Below, piece by piece: positions 16,209 through 23,983 of a DNA stretch of 43,396 nt (its first letter is position 1; every line of letters starts with the position of its first letter). The notes beneath the pieces were generated by a model. That model did no database searches. It was not told the DNA's origin and saw only the letters and a program-made list of their open reading frames with translations. Both the position numbers and the translations under genes were made by a program. The stretch spans positions 1 through 43,396 of the forward strand of contig PABA01000219.1 of the NCBI GenBank assembly GCA_002699025.1, read 5' to 3'. Source of the DNA: Sandaracinus sp. (GTDB taxonomy: Bacteria > Myxococcota_A > Polyangia > Polyangiales > Houyiibacteriaceae).

Positions 16209-16817
16209 ATGAGCACGCGCTTCTCGAAGCTGCTCCTCGCGACCGGCAACGCCGGCAAGGTGCGTGAGCTGAGCCGCCTCCTCGCCGACCTCGAGATCGA
16301 GGTGCTGGGCCTGAAGGAGGTCGCGCCCTCGCTGGAGGTCGTGGAGGACCGGGACAGCTTCCTCGGCAACGCGACCAAGAAGGCGCGCGAGTGGGCCCGC
16401 GCCACGGGTCTGGCGACGCTGGCCGACGACAGCGGCCTCGAGGTGGACGCGCTGGGCGGCGCGCCGGGCATCCACTCGGCGCGCTACGCGGGCCCGGACG
16501 CGACCGACGCGGAGAACAACGCGAAGCTCCTCGCGGCGCTCGCGGACGTGCCCGACGCCGAGCGGACGGCGCGCTTCCGCTGCGCGCTGGTGCTGGTCGA
16601 CGCCGAGGGCGAGGTGCTCCACCACACGGACGGGCGCTGCGAGGGGCGCATCCTGCGTGCGCCGCGCGGGGAGGGCGGCTTCGGCTACGACCCGCTCTTC
16701 TTGCCCGAGGGCGAGAGCCGCGCGATGGCCGAGCTCGCCCCCGAGGAGAAGAACGCGATCAGCCACCGGGCCCACGCCAGCGCGGCGATGAAGGCCTGGC
16801 TCGTCGCGCCCGAGTAG
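16209..16817 (+). CDS. rdgB: RdgB/HAM1 family XTP/dITP pyrophosphatase
   Basis: This 202-residue protein has the family signatures LLLATGNAGKVRELSRLL, SFLGNATKKAREWA, ADDSGLEVDALGG, PGIHSARYAG, GEGGFGYDPLFLPEG and KNAISHRAHA. It hydrolyses non-canonical purine triphosphates (XTP, ITP, dITP) to monophosphates and so keeps them out of DNA and RNA. Full length, with all substrate-binding motifs present. ATG 16209 is 7 bp after the rph stop. The operon ends at a strong hairpin (16886-16917). Confidence 0.97.
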   Translation: MSTRFSKLLLATGNAGKVRELSRLLADLEIEVLGLKEVAPSLEVVEDRDSFLGNATKKAREWARATGLATLADDSGLEVDALGGAPGIHSARYAGPDATDAENNAKLLAALADVPDAERTARFRCALVLVDAEGEVLHHTDGRCEGRILRAPRGEGGFGYDPLFLPEGESRAMAELAPEEKNAISHRAHASAAMKAWLVAPE

Positions 16818-16885
16818 CTGCGCGAGGTCGGCGCGGCGCTCTGGCGCGGCGGCGTCGCGGCGGCGGGCCGGAGCCGACCCGCGGG

Positions 16886-16920
16886 GCGGGGGAGGTCCGG
16901 GTCCGGACCTCCCCCGCTTC
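16886..16920 (+). terminator. strong terminator hairpin after rdgB
   Basis: Two 15-bp arms (GCGGGGGAGGTCCGG and its complement) are perfectly paired with almost no loop (16886-16900/16903-16917). The tail is TTCGCAACG, so it lacks a good T-run, but stem strength and position after the three-gene operon support termination. Confidence 0.7.
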
Positions 16921-16952
16921 GCAACGCTTCGGCGCCGGTCTACGGTCGGCAC

Positions 16953-18146
16953 ATGCTCCGTGTCGGCTCCCTCGCTTCCCTGCTCCTCGCGCTCGCCAGC
17001 CTGCTCTCGACCGCGCCCGCCGCCGCGCAGATCGAGCTCGGCCCGGGCGACGACGTGGAGGGCGCCCTGAACGCGCTCGCTCCGGGTGACGAGGTCGTCC
17101 TCGCCGACGGCACCTACACGCTCACGAGCCGCTTCAGCTTCTCCGCCGCGGGCACGGCCGCCGAGCCCATCCTCATCCGCGCCGCCGAGGGCGCCCGCCC
17201 GCACTTCGAGCGTCCGGCCGCCGACCAGAACATCTGGGACATCGAGGAGGCGCGCCACCTCACGCTCCGCGGCCTGACCTTCTCCGGCGGCTCGGCGGGC
17301 CTCCGCGTGAGCGCCGCGAGCGACTTCACGATCGAGGGCTGCGAGATCTTCGACACGGCCGACGTGGCGCTCCGCATGAACGACGGCGGCACCACCTACG
17401 AGCGCATCTCGATCCTCCGCAACCACATCCACGACACGGGCGGCACCGGCGAGGGCATGTACCTCGGCTGCAACCGTGACGGGTGCCGGATCGCCGGCGG
17501 CCTGATCGCCGAGAACCACGTCCACCACACGAACGCCGGCGACGTGAGCCAGGGCGACGGCATCGAGCTCAAGGAGGGGAGCCACGGAGTGACGATCCGC
17601 GACAACGTGATCCACGACACGAACTACCCCTGCCTGCTCGGCTACTCGACCGTCGGCAACGGCGAGCCGAACGTCGTCGATCCCTGGCCCCCGTTCCCCC
17701 AAGCCGAGCGAAGCGAGGCGCTCCCGCTAGCGCAGCGAGCCCGCTCGAAGAGCCGGACGGGCTACCCACACGCCCGACGCGCCCCCAGTTCCCTGGCCCC
17801 GGTCCCCCAAAGCCGAGCGAAGCGAGGCGCTCCCGCGAGCGCAGCGAGCCGAGCGCAGCGAGCCGTTCAGCCGCCGGCGGCCAGCACGCCCGTGCGGAGC
17901 CGCGCGAAGAGGTCGGCCACCTCCGGCCGCGGGCGCAGCGACTCGGTCAGCCCCTGGCTCAGCTCCACCAGCCGCGCCTCGAGCCGCCGCCGCTCCTCCG
18001 CGTTCTTCTGCAGCGTCTGCCCTTGCCGCTGCCGCTCCGCGCGCCCCTCCTCCTCGAGCTTCTCGATGCGGGTCCGGAGCGCGTCCAGCTGGTACTCCAC
18101 GTCCGCCGCGCCGCTCTTCTTCCGCTGCGCCAGCCACTCGCGATAG
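16953..18146 (+). CDS. exported right-handed beta-helix protein, 3' part lost (probable pseudogene)
   Basis: The protein starts with signal peptide MLRVGSLASLLLALASLLST plus APAAAQ. Residues about 27-242 form a parallel beta-helix like pectate lyases and 'right-handed parallel beta-helix repeat' proteins: LADGTYTL, PILIRAAEGARP, HLTLRGLTFSGG, FTIEGCEIFDT, ISILRNHIHDT, GGLIAENHVHHTN, HGVTIRDNVIHDTN. At about 17681 (after GEPNVVD) the beta-helix pattern stops. The frame continues through two copies of a 60-bp repeat and then antisense into the kinase gene until 18146. Those last 155 residues are Arg/Pro/Ala/Ser-rich and look non-coding. Family members normally have several more coils, so the gene is truncated. 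Only 16953-17681 should be trusted as coding. Confidence 0.6.
   Translation: MLRVGSLASLLLALASLLSTAPAAAQIELGPGDDVEGALNALAPGDEVVLADGTYTLTSRFSFSAAGTAAEPILIRAAEGARPHFERPAADQNIWDIEEARHLTLRGLTFSGGSAGLRVSAASDFTIEGCEIFDTADVALRMNDGGTTYERISILRNHIHDTGGTGEGMYLGCNRDGCRIAGGLIAENHVHHTNAGDVSQGDGIELKEGSHGVTIRDNVIHDTNYPCLLGYSTVGNGEPNVVDPWPPFPQAERSEALPLAQRARSKSRTGYPHARRAPSSLAPVPQSRAKRGAPASAASRAQRAVQPPAASTPVRSRAKRSATSGRGRSDSVSPWLSSTSRASSRRRSSAFFCSVCPCRCRSARPSSSSFSMRVRSASSWYSTSAAPLFFRCASHSR
17682..17850. repeat. two direct copies of a ~60-bp element at the broken end of the beta-helix gene
   Basis: Both copies (17682-17741 and 17791-17850) begin CCCTGGCCCC and contain AGCCGAGCGAAGCGAGGCGC and then AGCGCAGCGAGCC. 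The offset is 109 bp. The core GAGCG...CGCTC is self-complementary. A further CGAGCGCAGCGAGCC follows at 17850-17865, directly before the kinase stop codon. The same GCTCGCTGCGCTCGC core (reverse complement) recurs at 35038-35060, so it may be a dispersed REP-like element. Confidence 0.8.
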
Positions 18147-19558
18147 GCGTTCGTCGCCGTCTCCAGCGCCGCCAGCGCCTCCGCCTGCGGGTGCTCGGGG
18201 TCCTGCGCGTCCAGCTCGATCACCGTCCGCAGCGCCCCCCGGTAGGCGTCGGCCCAGCTGCTGTACGGGCCCGGCACGGTGCTGTGCCGCTGCCGCCGCT
18301 CCTCCGAGCGCGCCCGCGAGAGATCCTGCGCCAAGGAGTCCACCGCCTTGCCGAGCCGCTCCCGATCGGCCCCCCGCCGCTCCTCCGACGCCTCGAGCCG
18401 CTGCTCGACCTCCTGCGCCTGCTTCCGCAGCGCCTTCAGCCGCCCGATGGTCGCGTGCAGCTCCGCGAGCATCGCCTGCAGCGGCAGCGGCACGTCGTGT
18501 CCGGGCCAGACCCGGTCGAGCATCTCCTGGTAGGTTCGCGCCCGCGCCGTCCAGTGGTCGAGGCGCAGCGCCTCCCCCGGCGTCGCCATGCGCTGGCTCG
18601 CCGCCGAGACCCGCCGCACGCGCTTGGCGTTCTCGCTCGCCATGCTCGAGAGCGCCGAGACCACCGCATGCGCGTCCACGGGGCGATGCGCGGGCTGCTT
18701 CGCGAGGAGCTCCCCGATGAGCCGGTCGAGCGCCGGCGGGCAGCTCGGCACCCGCTCGCTCACGCGCGGCGCCGGCGTCTCGAGGTGGGCGAGGATGTAG
18801 CCCGCCATGGACTCGGAGTGGAAGGGCAGGTCGCCGGTGACCAGCTCGAAGAGCACGACGCCGAGCGAGTAGAGGTCCGACACGGCCATGACGCGGGCCC
18901 GGTCCTGGAAGCGCTCCGGCGCCATGTAGCGCGGGCTCCCGAGGAGCTGCCCGGTGCCCGTCAGCCGTGGGTCGTCCGGCGAGAGGGCGATGCCGAAGTC
19001 GACGAGCTTCACGACCGGCTGCCCGTCGTCCGAGCGGCAGACGAAGACGTTCTCGGGCTTCACGTCCCGGTGCACGACCCCGAAGTCGTGGGCGCGGGAG
19101 AGACCGCGCGCGATCTGCAGACCGAGGGCGACCACCTCCTTCGGCGGCAGGGCCCCGCGGCGCTTCAGCACCTGGTCGAGCGGGTCCCCCTCGAGCAGCT
19201 CCATGACCAGGAAGGGCAGGAGCTCGTCGGTCAGGCCGTAGTCGTAGATCTCGACGATGTTCGGGTGCGCGAGCTGCTTGGTCGCCTGCGCCTCGCGCTG
19301 CAGCCGCGTGCGCAGCCCCTCGTCCTCCACGAAGCGGTCGTGGAGCACCTTCACCGCCACGTGGCGCCGGGCGAGCGCGTGGTGCGCGCGGTAGACGGTC
19401 GCCATCCCGCCGCGCCCGAGCACGCCCTCGATCGTGTAGCGGCCCGCGAGCACGGCGCCGATGCGCGGGTCCTGGACCAGGTCGAGCGCGGCCCCATCCA
19501 CCAGACAGTGGGTGGTCGCGTCCTCGTAGCGCAGCCGACAGACGGGGCAGACCTTCAC
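17867..19558 (-). CDS. Ser/Thr protein kinase with N-terminal zinc ribbon and C-terminal coiled coils
   Basis: This 563-residue protein begins with a zinc-ribbon-like segment CPVC...HC-x(2)-DG (Cys4, Cys7, Cys18), common in myxobacterial kinases. The kinase domain spans about 41-310: GRGGMATVYRA P-loop, VAVK (K70), HRDVKPEN (D165), DFG (D187), APE and SDLYSLGVVLFEL. All catalytic residues are present. Residues 340-560 are helical with strong heptad character (LRKQAQEVEQRLEASEERR, LDALRTRIEKLEEEGRAERQ) and probably dimerise or bind partners. No transmembrane segment, so cytoplasmic. Start GTG 19558 gives the conserved MKVCPVC. The stop lies immediately beside the repeat element at 17682-17865. 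Confidence 0.93.
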   Translation of the reverse strand: MKVCPVCRLRYEDATTHCLVDGAALDLVQDPRIGAVLAGRYTIEGVLGRGGMATVYRAHHALARRHVAVKVLHDRFVEDEGLRTRLQREAQATKQLAHPNIVEIYDYGLTDELLPFLVMELLEGDPLDQVLKRRGALPPKEVVALGLQIARGLSRAHDFGVVHRDVKPENVFVCRSDDGQPVVKLVDFGIALSPDDPRLTGTGQLLGSPRYMAPERFQDRARVMAVSDLYSLGVVLFELVTGDLPFHSESMAGYILAHLETPAPRVSERVPSCPPALDRLIGELLAKQPAHRPVDAHAVVSALSSMASENAKRVRRVSAASQRMATPGEALRLDHWTARARTYQEMLDRVWPGHDVPLPLQAMLAELHATIGRLKALRKQAQEVEQRLEASEERRGADRERLGKAVDSLAQDLSRARSEERRQRHSTVPGPYSSWADAYRGALRTVIELDAQDPEHPQAEALAALETATNAYREWLAQRKKSGAADVEYQLDALRTRIEKLEEEGRAERQRQGQTLQKNAEERRRLEARLVELSQGLTESLRPRPEVADLFARLRTGVLAAGG

Positions 19559-19603
19559 GGCGCGTACATCCTATCGGAGGTTCCGTTCCGTCGAAAATCC
19601 GCT

Positions 19604-19773
19604 GCTGCTGAATCTTCTGCTGCTGAATCCCCTGCTGCTGAATCCCCTGCTGCTGAATCCCCTGCTCTGAAGTGGAGGCCGCTGAGGCAGGCCCCGGAAG
19701 TGACAGCCGCGGAAGTCACAGCTGCGGAAGTGACAGCAGCCGAGGAAGTCACAGCTACGGAAGCCGCTGCCGA
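19604..19773. repeat. two families of 15-bp tandem repeats upstream of the kinase
   Basis: Family A has four copies of GCTGCTGAATCCCCT (the first ends CTTCT) from 19604 to 19663. Family B has copies of GGAAGT(G/C)ACAGC(C/T/A)GC from 19696 to 19773, with one 3-bp insertion at 19741. Both have a period of 5 codons. The 244-bp gap between the DUF2378-like gene and the kinase is otherwise featureless. The minus frame through the repeats is open and its stop overlaps the kinase GTG (see findings). Confidence 0.9.
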
Positions 19774-19802
19774 ATACCGGGGCCGCGGACCGGCCCGCCG
19801 CC

Positions 19803-20348
19803 TCACCAGGTCCAGCTCGCCTCGATCCGCACCCCGTCCCGGGTCCGTGTCGGCCGCATCAGCACGTTCCGCCGCCCGGCCCGCTCGAGGACGCACTGGA
19901 TGCCGAGCATCAGCCCGCGCAGGTGGAAGTCGCTGATCTCCCGCCAGCCGCGCATGACGATCTCCGCGCGCCCCTCGTCCACCATGCGCGACTCGAGCTT
20001 CCCCGTGTCGAAGGCGCGCTTGTAGAAGAGCGGCGTGCGCGTGATGAGCGCGTTATCCGTCGTGAAGCGCAGGAGCAGCCGCCAGAGCGTCCCGAAGGTG
20101 CGGTCGACCCCCGCGCGCACCACGTGCCGCTGGAGCGCCTCGACGCTCATGCCGGCCTCCTCGGCGACCGCCTCGTAGACCTGCTCGACGCACTCGCAGC
20201 GGATCCAGCTCAGCGAGGTCGCGTTCTCGTACTCCCAGCGCTCGCTCTCCGGCACCTTCGCCATGGCGCGCTCGACCACGCTCGCTCCCACGTGCTCCAT
20301 CAGGATCGCGTGCGAGTCCTTCGTGGTCGCCCCCGACGTCTTTCCCAC
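19803..20348 (-). CDS. DUF2378/TIGR02265-like protein
   Basis: This 181-residue protein has no signal peptide. The pattern ERAMAKVP...YENATSLSWI, then a helical segment VYEAVAEEAG, RFTTDNALITRTPLFYKRAFD and finally HLRGLMLGIQCVLERAG resembles my memory of the Myxococcales paralogous family TIGR02265 (DUF2378). No biochemical function is known to me. Start GTG 20348 is chosen to include the in-frame upstream segment TTKDSHAIL; ATG 20300 (165 residues) is a good alternative, and neither has a clear ribosome site. It is divergent from the lipoprotein gene at 20439. Confidence 0.65.
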   Translation of the reverse strand: MGKTSGATTKDSHAILMEHVGASVVERAMAKVPESERWEYENATSLSWIRCECVEQVYEAVAEEAGMSVEALQRHVVRAGVDRTFGTLWRLLLRFTTDNALITRTPLFYKRAFDTGKLESRMVDEGRAEIVMRGWREISDFHLRGLMLGIQCVLERAGRRNVLMRPTRTRDGVRIEASWTW

Positions 20349-20438
20349 CACCGCGCGAGCATGCCGTCCCCCGCGCCGACCTCCAAGGCCCGCCCGATGT
20401 TCTGGCGCGTCGCCGCTCCGCCTACGTACACTGGGAGC

Positions 20439-21590
20439 GTGCGAACCCGCCTCGCTCTGGCCGTCCTCCTCGGTGGCTGCTCGGTCCTCGACCCGTCCCT
20501 CCTTCCGGAGGGGGACGCGGGCCCCGCCGTCGACGCCCCGCCTGCGGAGGACGCGCCGAGCGCCCCCGACAGCGGCGGCAGCGGGGCCGTGTGCATGGGC
20601 ACCCCCTCGCGGACGCCCCCCGCGCGGCCCGCGGGCGAGGACGCGGACGGCCCCGAGGTGGTCTTCGCGCTCAAGGAGGTGCTGCTCAACCAGCGCGCCG
20701 AGTGGCAGAACATCGGCTTCGACCTCGACGGCCTCTGCAGCGAGCCGCCCGTCCCCATGATCGAGTGCGAGCCGCCGAACGCGCCGGACGTCTCCCCGCT
20801 CCTCGACGGCAACGCCGGCATCGACAACGCCTTCGGGGGCGAGCTCTTCCCGACCATCGAGCTGGTCTTCCCCGAGCTCGACACGACCGCGGCCGAGAGC
20901 GCGGAGGTCGGCGTGGGCGCGGTCATCCTCTGGCTCCGCGGCTGGAATGGGACGGCCAACGACCCGCGCGTGGACGTGACGCTCAGCCAGAGCGTGACCG
21001 GCACGAGCGGGACGGCGGAGCAGACCGAGGCGCCCGAGGCGGAGATCGGCGAGGACTACCTGCCCTACGCGCCGGGCACCATGGACCAGCTCCCCGAGCC
21101 GGCCTGGGACGGGAACGACTGGCTCTGGCTCCGCGAGGAGACCTTCTTCATGGGCGCGCTCGACCGCCCGCGGGTGCGCGACGACAACGCCTACGTCGCG
21201 GACGGGCAGCTCGTCTTGCGGCTCCCGGACCGGGTCGAGATCGTCTTCGCCGGCGACGGCCGGGGCATCCGGGTGAAGCTCAGCGACGCGGTGGCCGTGG
21301 GCACCTTCAACGAGGACCTGACGCGGCTCGAGCCCGTGACCTTCGGCGGGCGCTGGTCGATCATCGACCTGCTCGACACGGCGAGCAGCATCGGCGTCTG
21401 CCCCGGTGATACGGAGTTCACGATCTTGCAGAACGCGCTGAACAACATCGCCGACATCCGCGCGACGCCGGGGACGGGTGGCGCGGGCGTGACCTGCGAC
21501 GCGCTGAGCGTGGGCGTGACCTTCCAGGGCTACCGGGCGCGCGTGGCGGGCCTGACGCCGGGCCAGCCGCTCCCGAACCAGTGCGAGTGA
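20439..21590 (+). CDS. lipoprotein of unknown function
   Basis: This 383-residue protein starts at GTG with MRTRLALAVLLGGCSVLDPS; the lipobox LGGC gives Cys14. A Pro/Ala/Asp linker of about 50 residues follows. The mature domain is acidic and beta-rich with a few cysteines (LCSEPP, IECEPP, GVCPGDTEF, VTCDALS, NQCE), probably two or three disulfides. The pattern resembles other myxobacterial lipoproteins with a lipocalin- or sandwich-type fold, but I recognise no named family. GGGAG sits just before the GTG start. Confidence 0.8.
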   Translation: MRTRLALAVLLGGCSVLDPSLLPEGDAGPAVDAPPAEDAPSAPDSGGSGAVCMGTPSRTPPARPAGEDADGPEVVFALKEVLLNQRAEWQNIGFDLDGLCSEPPVPMIECEPPNAPDVSPLLDGNAGIDNAFGGELFPTIELVFPELDTTAAESAEVGVGAVILWLRGWNGTANDPRVDVTLSQSVTGTSGTAEQTEAPEAEIGEDYLPYAPGTMDQLPEPAWDGNDWLWLREETFFMGALDRPRVRDDNAYVADGQLVLRLPDRVEIVFAGDGRGIRVKLSDAVAVGTFNEDLTRLEPVTFGGRWSIIDLLDTASSIGVCPGDTEFTILQNALNNIADIRATPGTGGAGVTCDALSVGVTFQGYRARVAGLTPGQPLPNQCE

Positions 21591-21701
21591 GGGCGCGTCG
21601 GGCTCGGCTGAAAAGGAGGCTGCCCGAAAGCCACACCCCTGCCTGGGCGAGGCGCGGGGGCGCGGGGGACGCCGGCGCTCGCCGGGGGAGCGCGCGGCCC
21701 C

Positions 21702-21730
21702 TTGAGGGCCCCCCGAAGGAGCACTAGCTT
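21702..21730 (+). promoter_or_regulatory. candidate sigma-70-type promoter of tRNA-Pro
   Basis: TTGAGG (21702-21707) and TAGCTT (21725-21730) are 17 bp apart, and the tRNA begins 9 bp after the -10 box. The -35 is good; the -10 matches the consensus only at T1, A2 and T6. The -35 lies within GGCCCCTTGAGGGCC, which could also be the terminator of the upstream lipoprotein gene. Confidence 0.5.
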
Positions 21731-21739
21731 TGCTCGAAC

Positions 21740-21813
21740 CGGGGTGTCGCACAGCCTGGTAGTGCACGAGCTTTGGGTGCTCGTTGTCGTCGGTTCAAAT
21801 CCGGCCACCCCGA
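21740..21813 (+). tRNA. tRNA-Pro (anticodon TGG)
   Basis: The acceptor stem CGGGGTG pairs with CACCCCG. The D-arm is GCAC-AGCCTGGTA-GTGC. The anticodon stem CGAGC/GCTCG encloses loop TTTGGGT with anticodon TGG. The T-arm GTCGG/CCGGC encloses TTCAAAT. The discriminator base is A. The genomic sequence continues CCG, so the 3' CCA is not encoded and must be added by CCA transferase. Confidence 0.96.
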
Positions 21814-21818
21814 CCGAT

Positions 21819-21850
21819 GGACCCCGCCCGCGTGGCGGGGTCCTTGCGTT
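21819..21850 (+). terminator. tRNA-Pro terminator
   Basis: A perfect 10-bp stem (GGACCCCGCC/GGCGGGGTCC) with a 5-nt loop is followed by TTGCGTT, only 5 nt after the tRNA. It also lies 24 bp from the end of the convergent plsX gene, so it may stop both. Confidence 0.85.
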
Positions 21851-21866
21851 ATGAGACCGGTTTCGC

Positions 21867-22892
21867 TCAGGGCGGGCAGCGCTCGAGGGTCTCCCGGATC
21901 CCGGCGACCAGCTCCGTGCGCACGCCCTTGTGCGCCACCTTCAGCGCGTTCCGGATCGCCCGCGCGCTGCTCCGCCCGTGCGCCTTGATGCAGAGGTGGT
22001 CGAAGCCGAGGATCGGCGCGCCCCCATACTGCTCCCAGTCGGTCGCCTGGCGGAGCGCCTTCATCGCCGGCGCCAGCAGCGCGAAGCCGGCCTTGTAGCG
22101 GAGCTTCTCCTCGACCGCGTACTTGCCGAGCCGCGTCACCGTCTCCGCCACGCCCTCGAGCATCTTCAGCACGACGTTCCCGAGGAACCCCCCGGTCACG
22201 ACCACGTCCGCCGTCCCCCGCGGGATGTCCACGCCCTCCACGTTCCCGAGGAAGTCGAGGTCGTCCCGCGCCGCCAGCCGCCGATGCGCCTCCACGATCG
22301 CCGGCGGCCCCTTGTGCGCCTCGCTCCCGTTCGAGAGCAGGGCGATGCGCGGCGAGGGGTTGCGCGAGATGCGCGCCGCGTAGGCCGAGCCCATCAGCGC
22401 GAAGGTCACGAGGTCGTCCGCCGTCGCCTCGAGCGTCAGCCCCACGTCGAGGATCAGGCTGAAGGGGTCGGCCTTCGCGCCCCGCCGCCGCTCGGTCGGA
22501 TAGACGCTCCCGAGCGCGCAGCGCCGCACGCCCGGGAGCCGCTCGAAGGCGCGGGCGCAGGCGAGGGTGACGGCGCCCGTGTTGCCGGCGCTCACCAGCG
22601 CGTCCGCCTCGCCGCTCCGCACCAGCTCCGCGGCCACGGCGACGGAGGCGCGGGGCTTGGCGGCGAGGGCGGCCGAGGGCGAGTCCTCCATGGTGATCAC
22701 CTGCGGCGCGTGCACGAGGTGGAGGCGGCGCGGGTCGTGCTCGAGCCCGGCGAGCTTCGGGCGGAGCACGGCGTCGTCGCCGACGAGGAGCAGCTCGGGC
22801 GCGCCCTCCTCGCGGCTGAGGGCGGCCGCCCCTTCGAGCGTCACCTCCGGGCCGCGGTCGCAGCCCATGGCGTCGAGGGCGATGGTCGGCAC
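21867..22892 (-). CDS. plsX: phosphate acyltransferase PlsX
   Basis: This 341-residue protein matches PlsX end to end: IALDAMGCDRGPEVTLEGA, VGDD, SAGNTGAVTLACARAF, LDVG, ALMGSAYAA, IALLSNGSEAHKG, FLGNVEGVDIPRG, DVVVTGGFLGNVVLKMLEG and GAPILGFDHLCIKAHGRS. It converts acyl-ACP plus phosphate to acyl-phosphate for PlsY at the inner membrane, the first step of glycerophospholipid synthesis. Start GTG 22892 gives the family N-terminus. The usual neighbours rpmF and fabH are absent; it is flanked by tRNA-Pro and a divergent SRPBCC gene. Confidence 0.97.
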   Translation of the reverse strand: MPTIALDAMGCDRGPEVTLEGAAALSREEGAPELLLVGDDAVLRPKLAGLEHDPRRLHLVHAPQVITMEDSPSAALAAKPRASVAVAAELVRSGEADALVSAGNTGAVTLACARAFERLPGVRRCALGSVYPTERRRGAKADPFSLILDVGLTLEATADDLVTFALMGSAYAARISRNPSPRIALLSNGSEAHKGPPAIVEAHRRLAARDDLDFLGNVEGVDIPRGTADVVVTGGFLGNVVLKMLEGVAETVTRLGKYAVEEKLRYKAGFALLAPAMKALRQATDWEQYGGAPILGFDHLCIKAHGRSSARAIRNALKVAHKGVRTELVAGIRETLERCPP

Positions 22893-22968
22893 GCGCCGAG
22901 GGTATCCCGAGCGCGCCTCCCCGTCGCGGGGCTGGTCCCGGGCGCGCGCTGCCCCCAGCGTGCCCCTC

Positions 22969-23469
22969 ATGCCGGTCTTCGCGCGCTCCTTCGAGGTCGA
23001 CGCCCCCATCGAGGTGGTGCGCCGCTTCCATGGCTCCTCGGACGCCCTCTACGAGCTCACCCCGCCGGGCGTCGTCGCTCGCCTCCACGAGGGCGGCCCC
23101 ATGCGCGAGGGCCTGGTCGTGCGCTTCACCATGTGGTTCGGGCCGCTCCCCATTCGCTGGGAGGCCCACCACGAGGACGTCGGCCCGGACGGCTTCACGG
23201 ACGTGCAGGTCCGCGGTCCGCACCGCTCCTGGCGGCATCGGCACCGCTTCGTCGCGCTCGGGCCCGGGCGCACGCGTGTCGAGGATCGCGTCGAGTACGA
23301 GCACCCGGCCGGCCTGAAGGGGGTCGGCACGCGGCTCCTCTTCGGCGCGCCGGCGCTCGCCGTCCTCTTCCGCTACCGCGCCTGGGCCACGCGCCGCGCC
23401 TGCGAAGGGGCGCCGCAGGTCGAGGCGGCGACCGCCGAGGAGGCGGGGGCGGCCCACCCGCTGAACTGA
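22969..23469 (+). CDS. SRPBCC (START-like) family protein
   Basis: This 166-residue protein fits the SRPBCC/polyketide-cyclase-like fold of COG4276 type: FARSFEVDAPIEVVRRFHGS at the N-terminus, LTPPGVVARLHEG, VVRFTMWFGPLPIRWEA, then FVALGPGRTRVEDRVEYEHP and a C-terminal helix LFRYRAWATRRAC. The fold binds hydrophobic ligands; the ligand is unknown. It is divergent from plsX (76-bp gap), so a shared control region or a lipid-related role is possible but only inferred. Confidence 0.85.
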   Translation: MPVFARSFEVDAPIEVVRRFHGSSDALYELTPPGVVARLHEGGPMREGLVVRFTMWFGPLPIRWEAHHEDVGPDGFTDVQVRGPHRSWRHRHRFVALGPGRTRVEDRVEYEHPAGLKGVGTRLLFGAPALAVLFRYRAWATRRACEGAPQVEAATAEEAGAAHPLN

Positions 23470-23551
23470 GCCCGCGACCGCTCCCCTCTTCGAGACGCGC
23501 GAGCGGGCCGGCCTCACGGCGGAGGTCCCTCCACGAGCCGGAGCTCCGGCC

Positions 23552-23962
23552 TCAGGCGTCCACGCCGCGTTTCCGGAGCTGCGCCCGCGCCCAGGCCTCG
23601 GCCTCCGGCACGGCGCCGAAGACCGCGTAGGGGTAGACGGGCGGGTTCACGAAGTAGGCGCTCTTCACGGCGCCCCGGGCGAGCAGCCCATGCGCCACGA
23701 TGGCGGCCCCCGCGCTGTGCTCGCGGTCGTGCGCCTCGGTCTTCTCGCCGTACGCGGCGAGCATCGCGCGCTGCGCCCGGTTCGCGCGGAGCAGCCCGCC
23801 CGTGTCCACGATCCAGGCGTAGGGCGTCGGCAGCGTCGGGACCTTCTCCTCGAGGAAGGCGAGGAAGCCCCGGATGTCCGCGTCCGTGAAGCGCTTCGGG
23901 TACTGCTGGTGCCAGAGGTGCGGCGTGATCGCCCAGCACCAGGGGTGCGTCGGCTCGCTCAT
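23552..23962 (-). CDS. STAS/SpoIIAA-like domain protein
   Basis: This 136-residue protein has no signal peptide. Elements such as YAWIVDTGGLLRANRAQRAMLAAY, HSAGAAIVAHGLLARGAVKSAYF and YPYAVFGAVPEAEAWARAQL match a group of stand-alone STAS-like proteins I recall from Myxococcota, in which a central strand-helix is followed by 'x-V-F-x-x-x-E-A-x-x-W'. These are thought to be regulatory or structural; the classic phospho-Ser is not evident. It lies 21 bp downstream of the acyl-CoA dehydrogenase and is probably co-transcribed with it. Confidence 0.7.
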   Translation of the reverse strand: MSEPTHPWCWAITPHLWHQQYPKRFTDADIRGFLAFLEEKVPTLPTPYAWIVDTGGLLRANRAQRAMLAAYGEKTEAHDREHSAGAAIVAHGLLARGAVKSAYFVNPPVYPYAVFGAVPEAEAWARAQLRKRGVDA

Positions 23963-23983
23963 CGCTTCGCTCGCCCCGCGACC

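Noticed and set aside
21740-21850. tRNA-Pro as an integration (att) site
   Set aside because: No integrase, no direct repeat of the tRNA 3' end and no mobile genes nearby; a normal promoter and terminator flank it.
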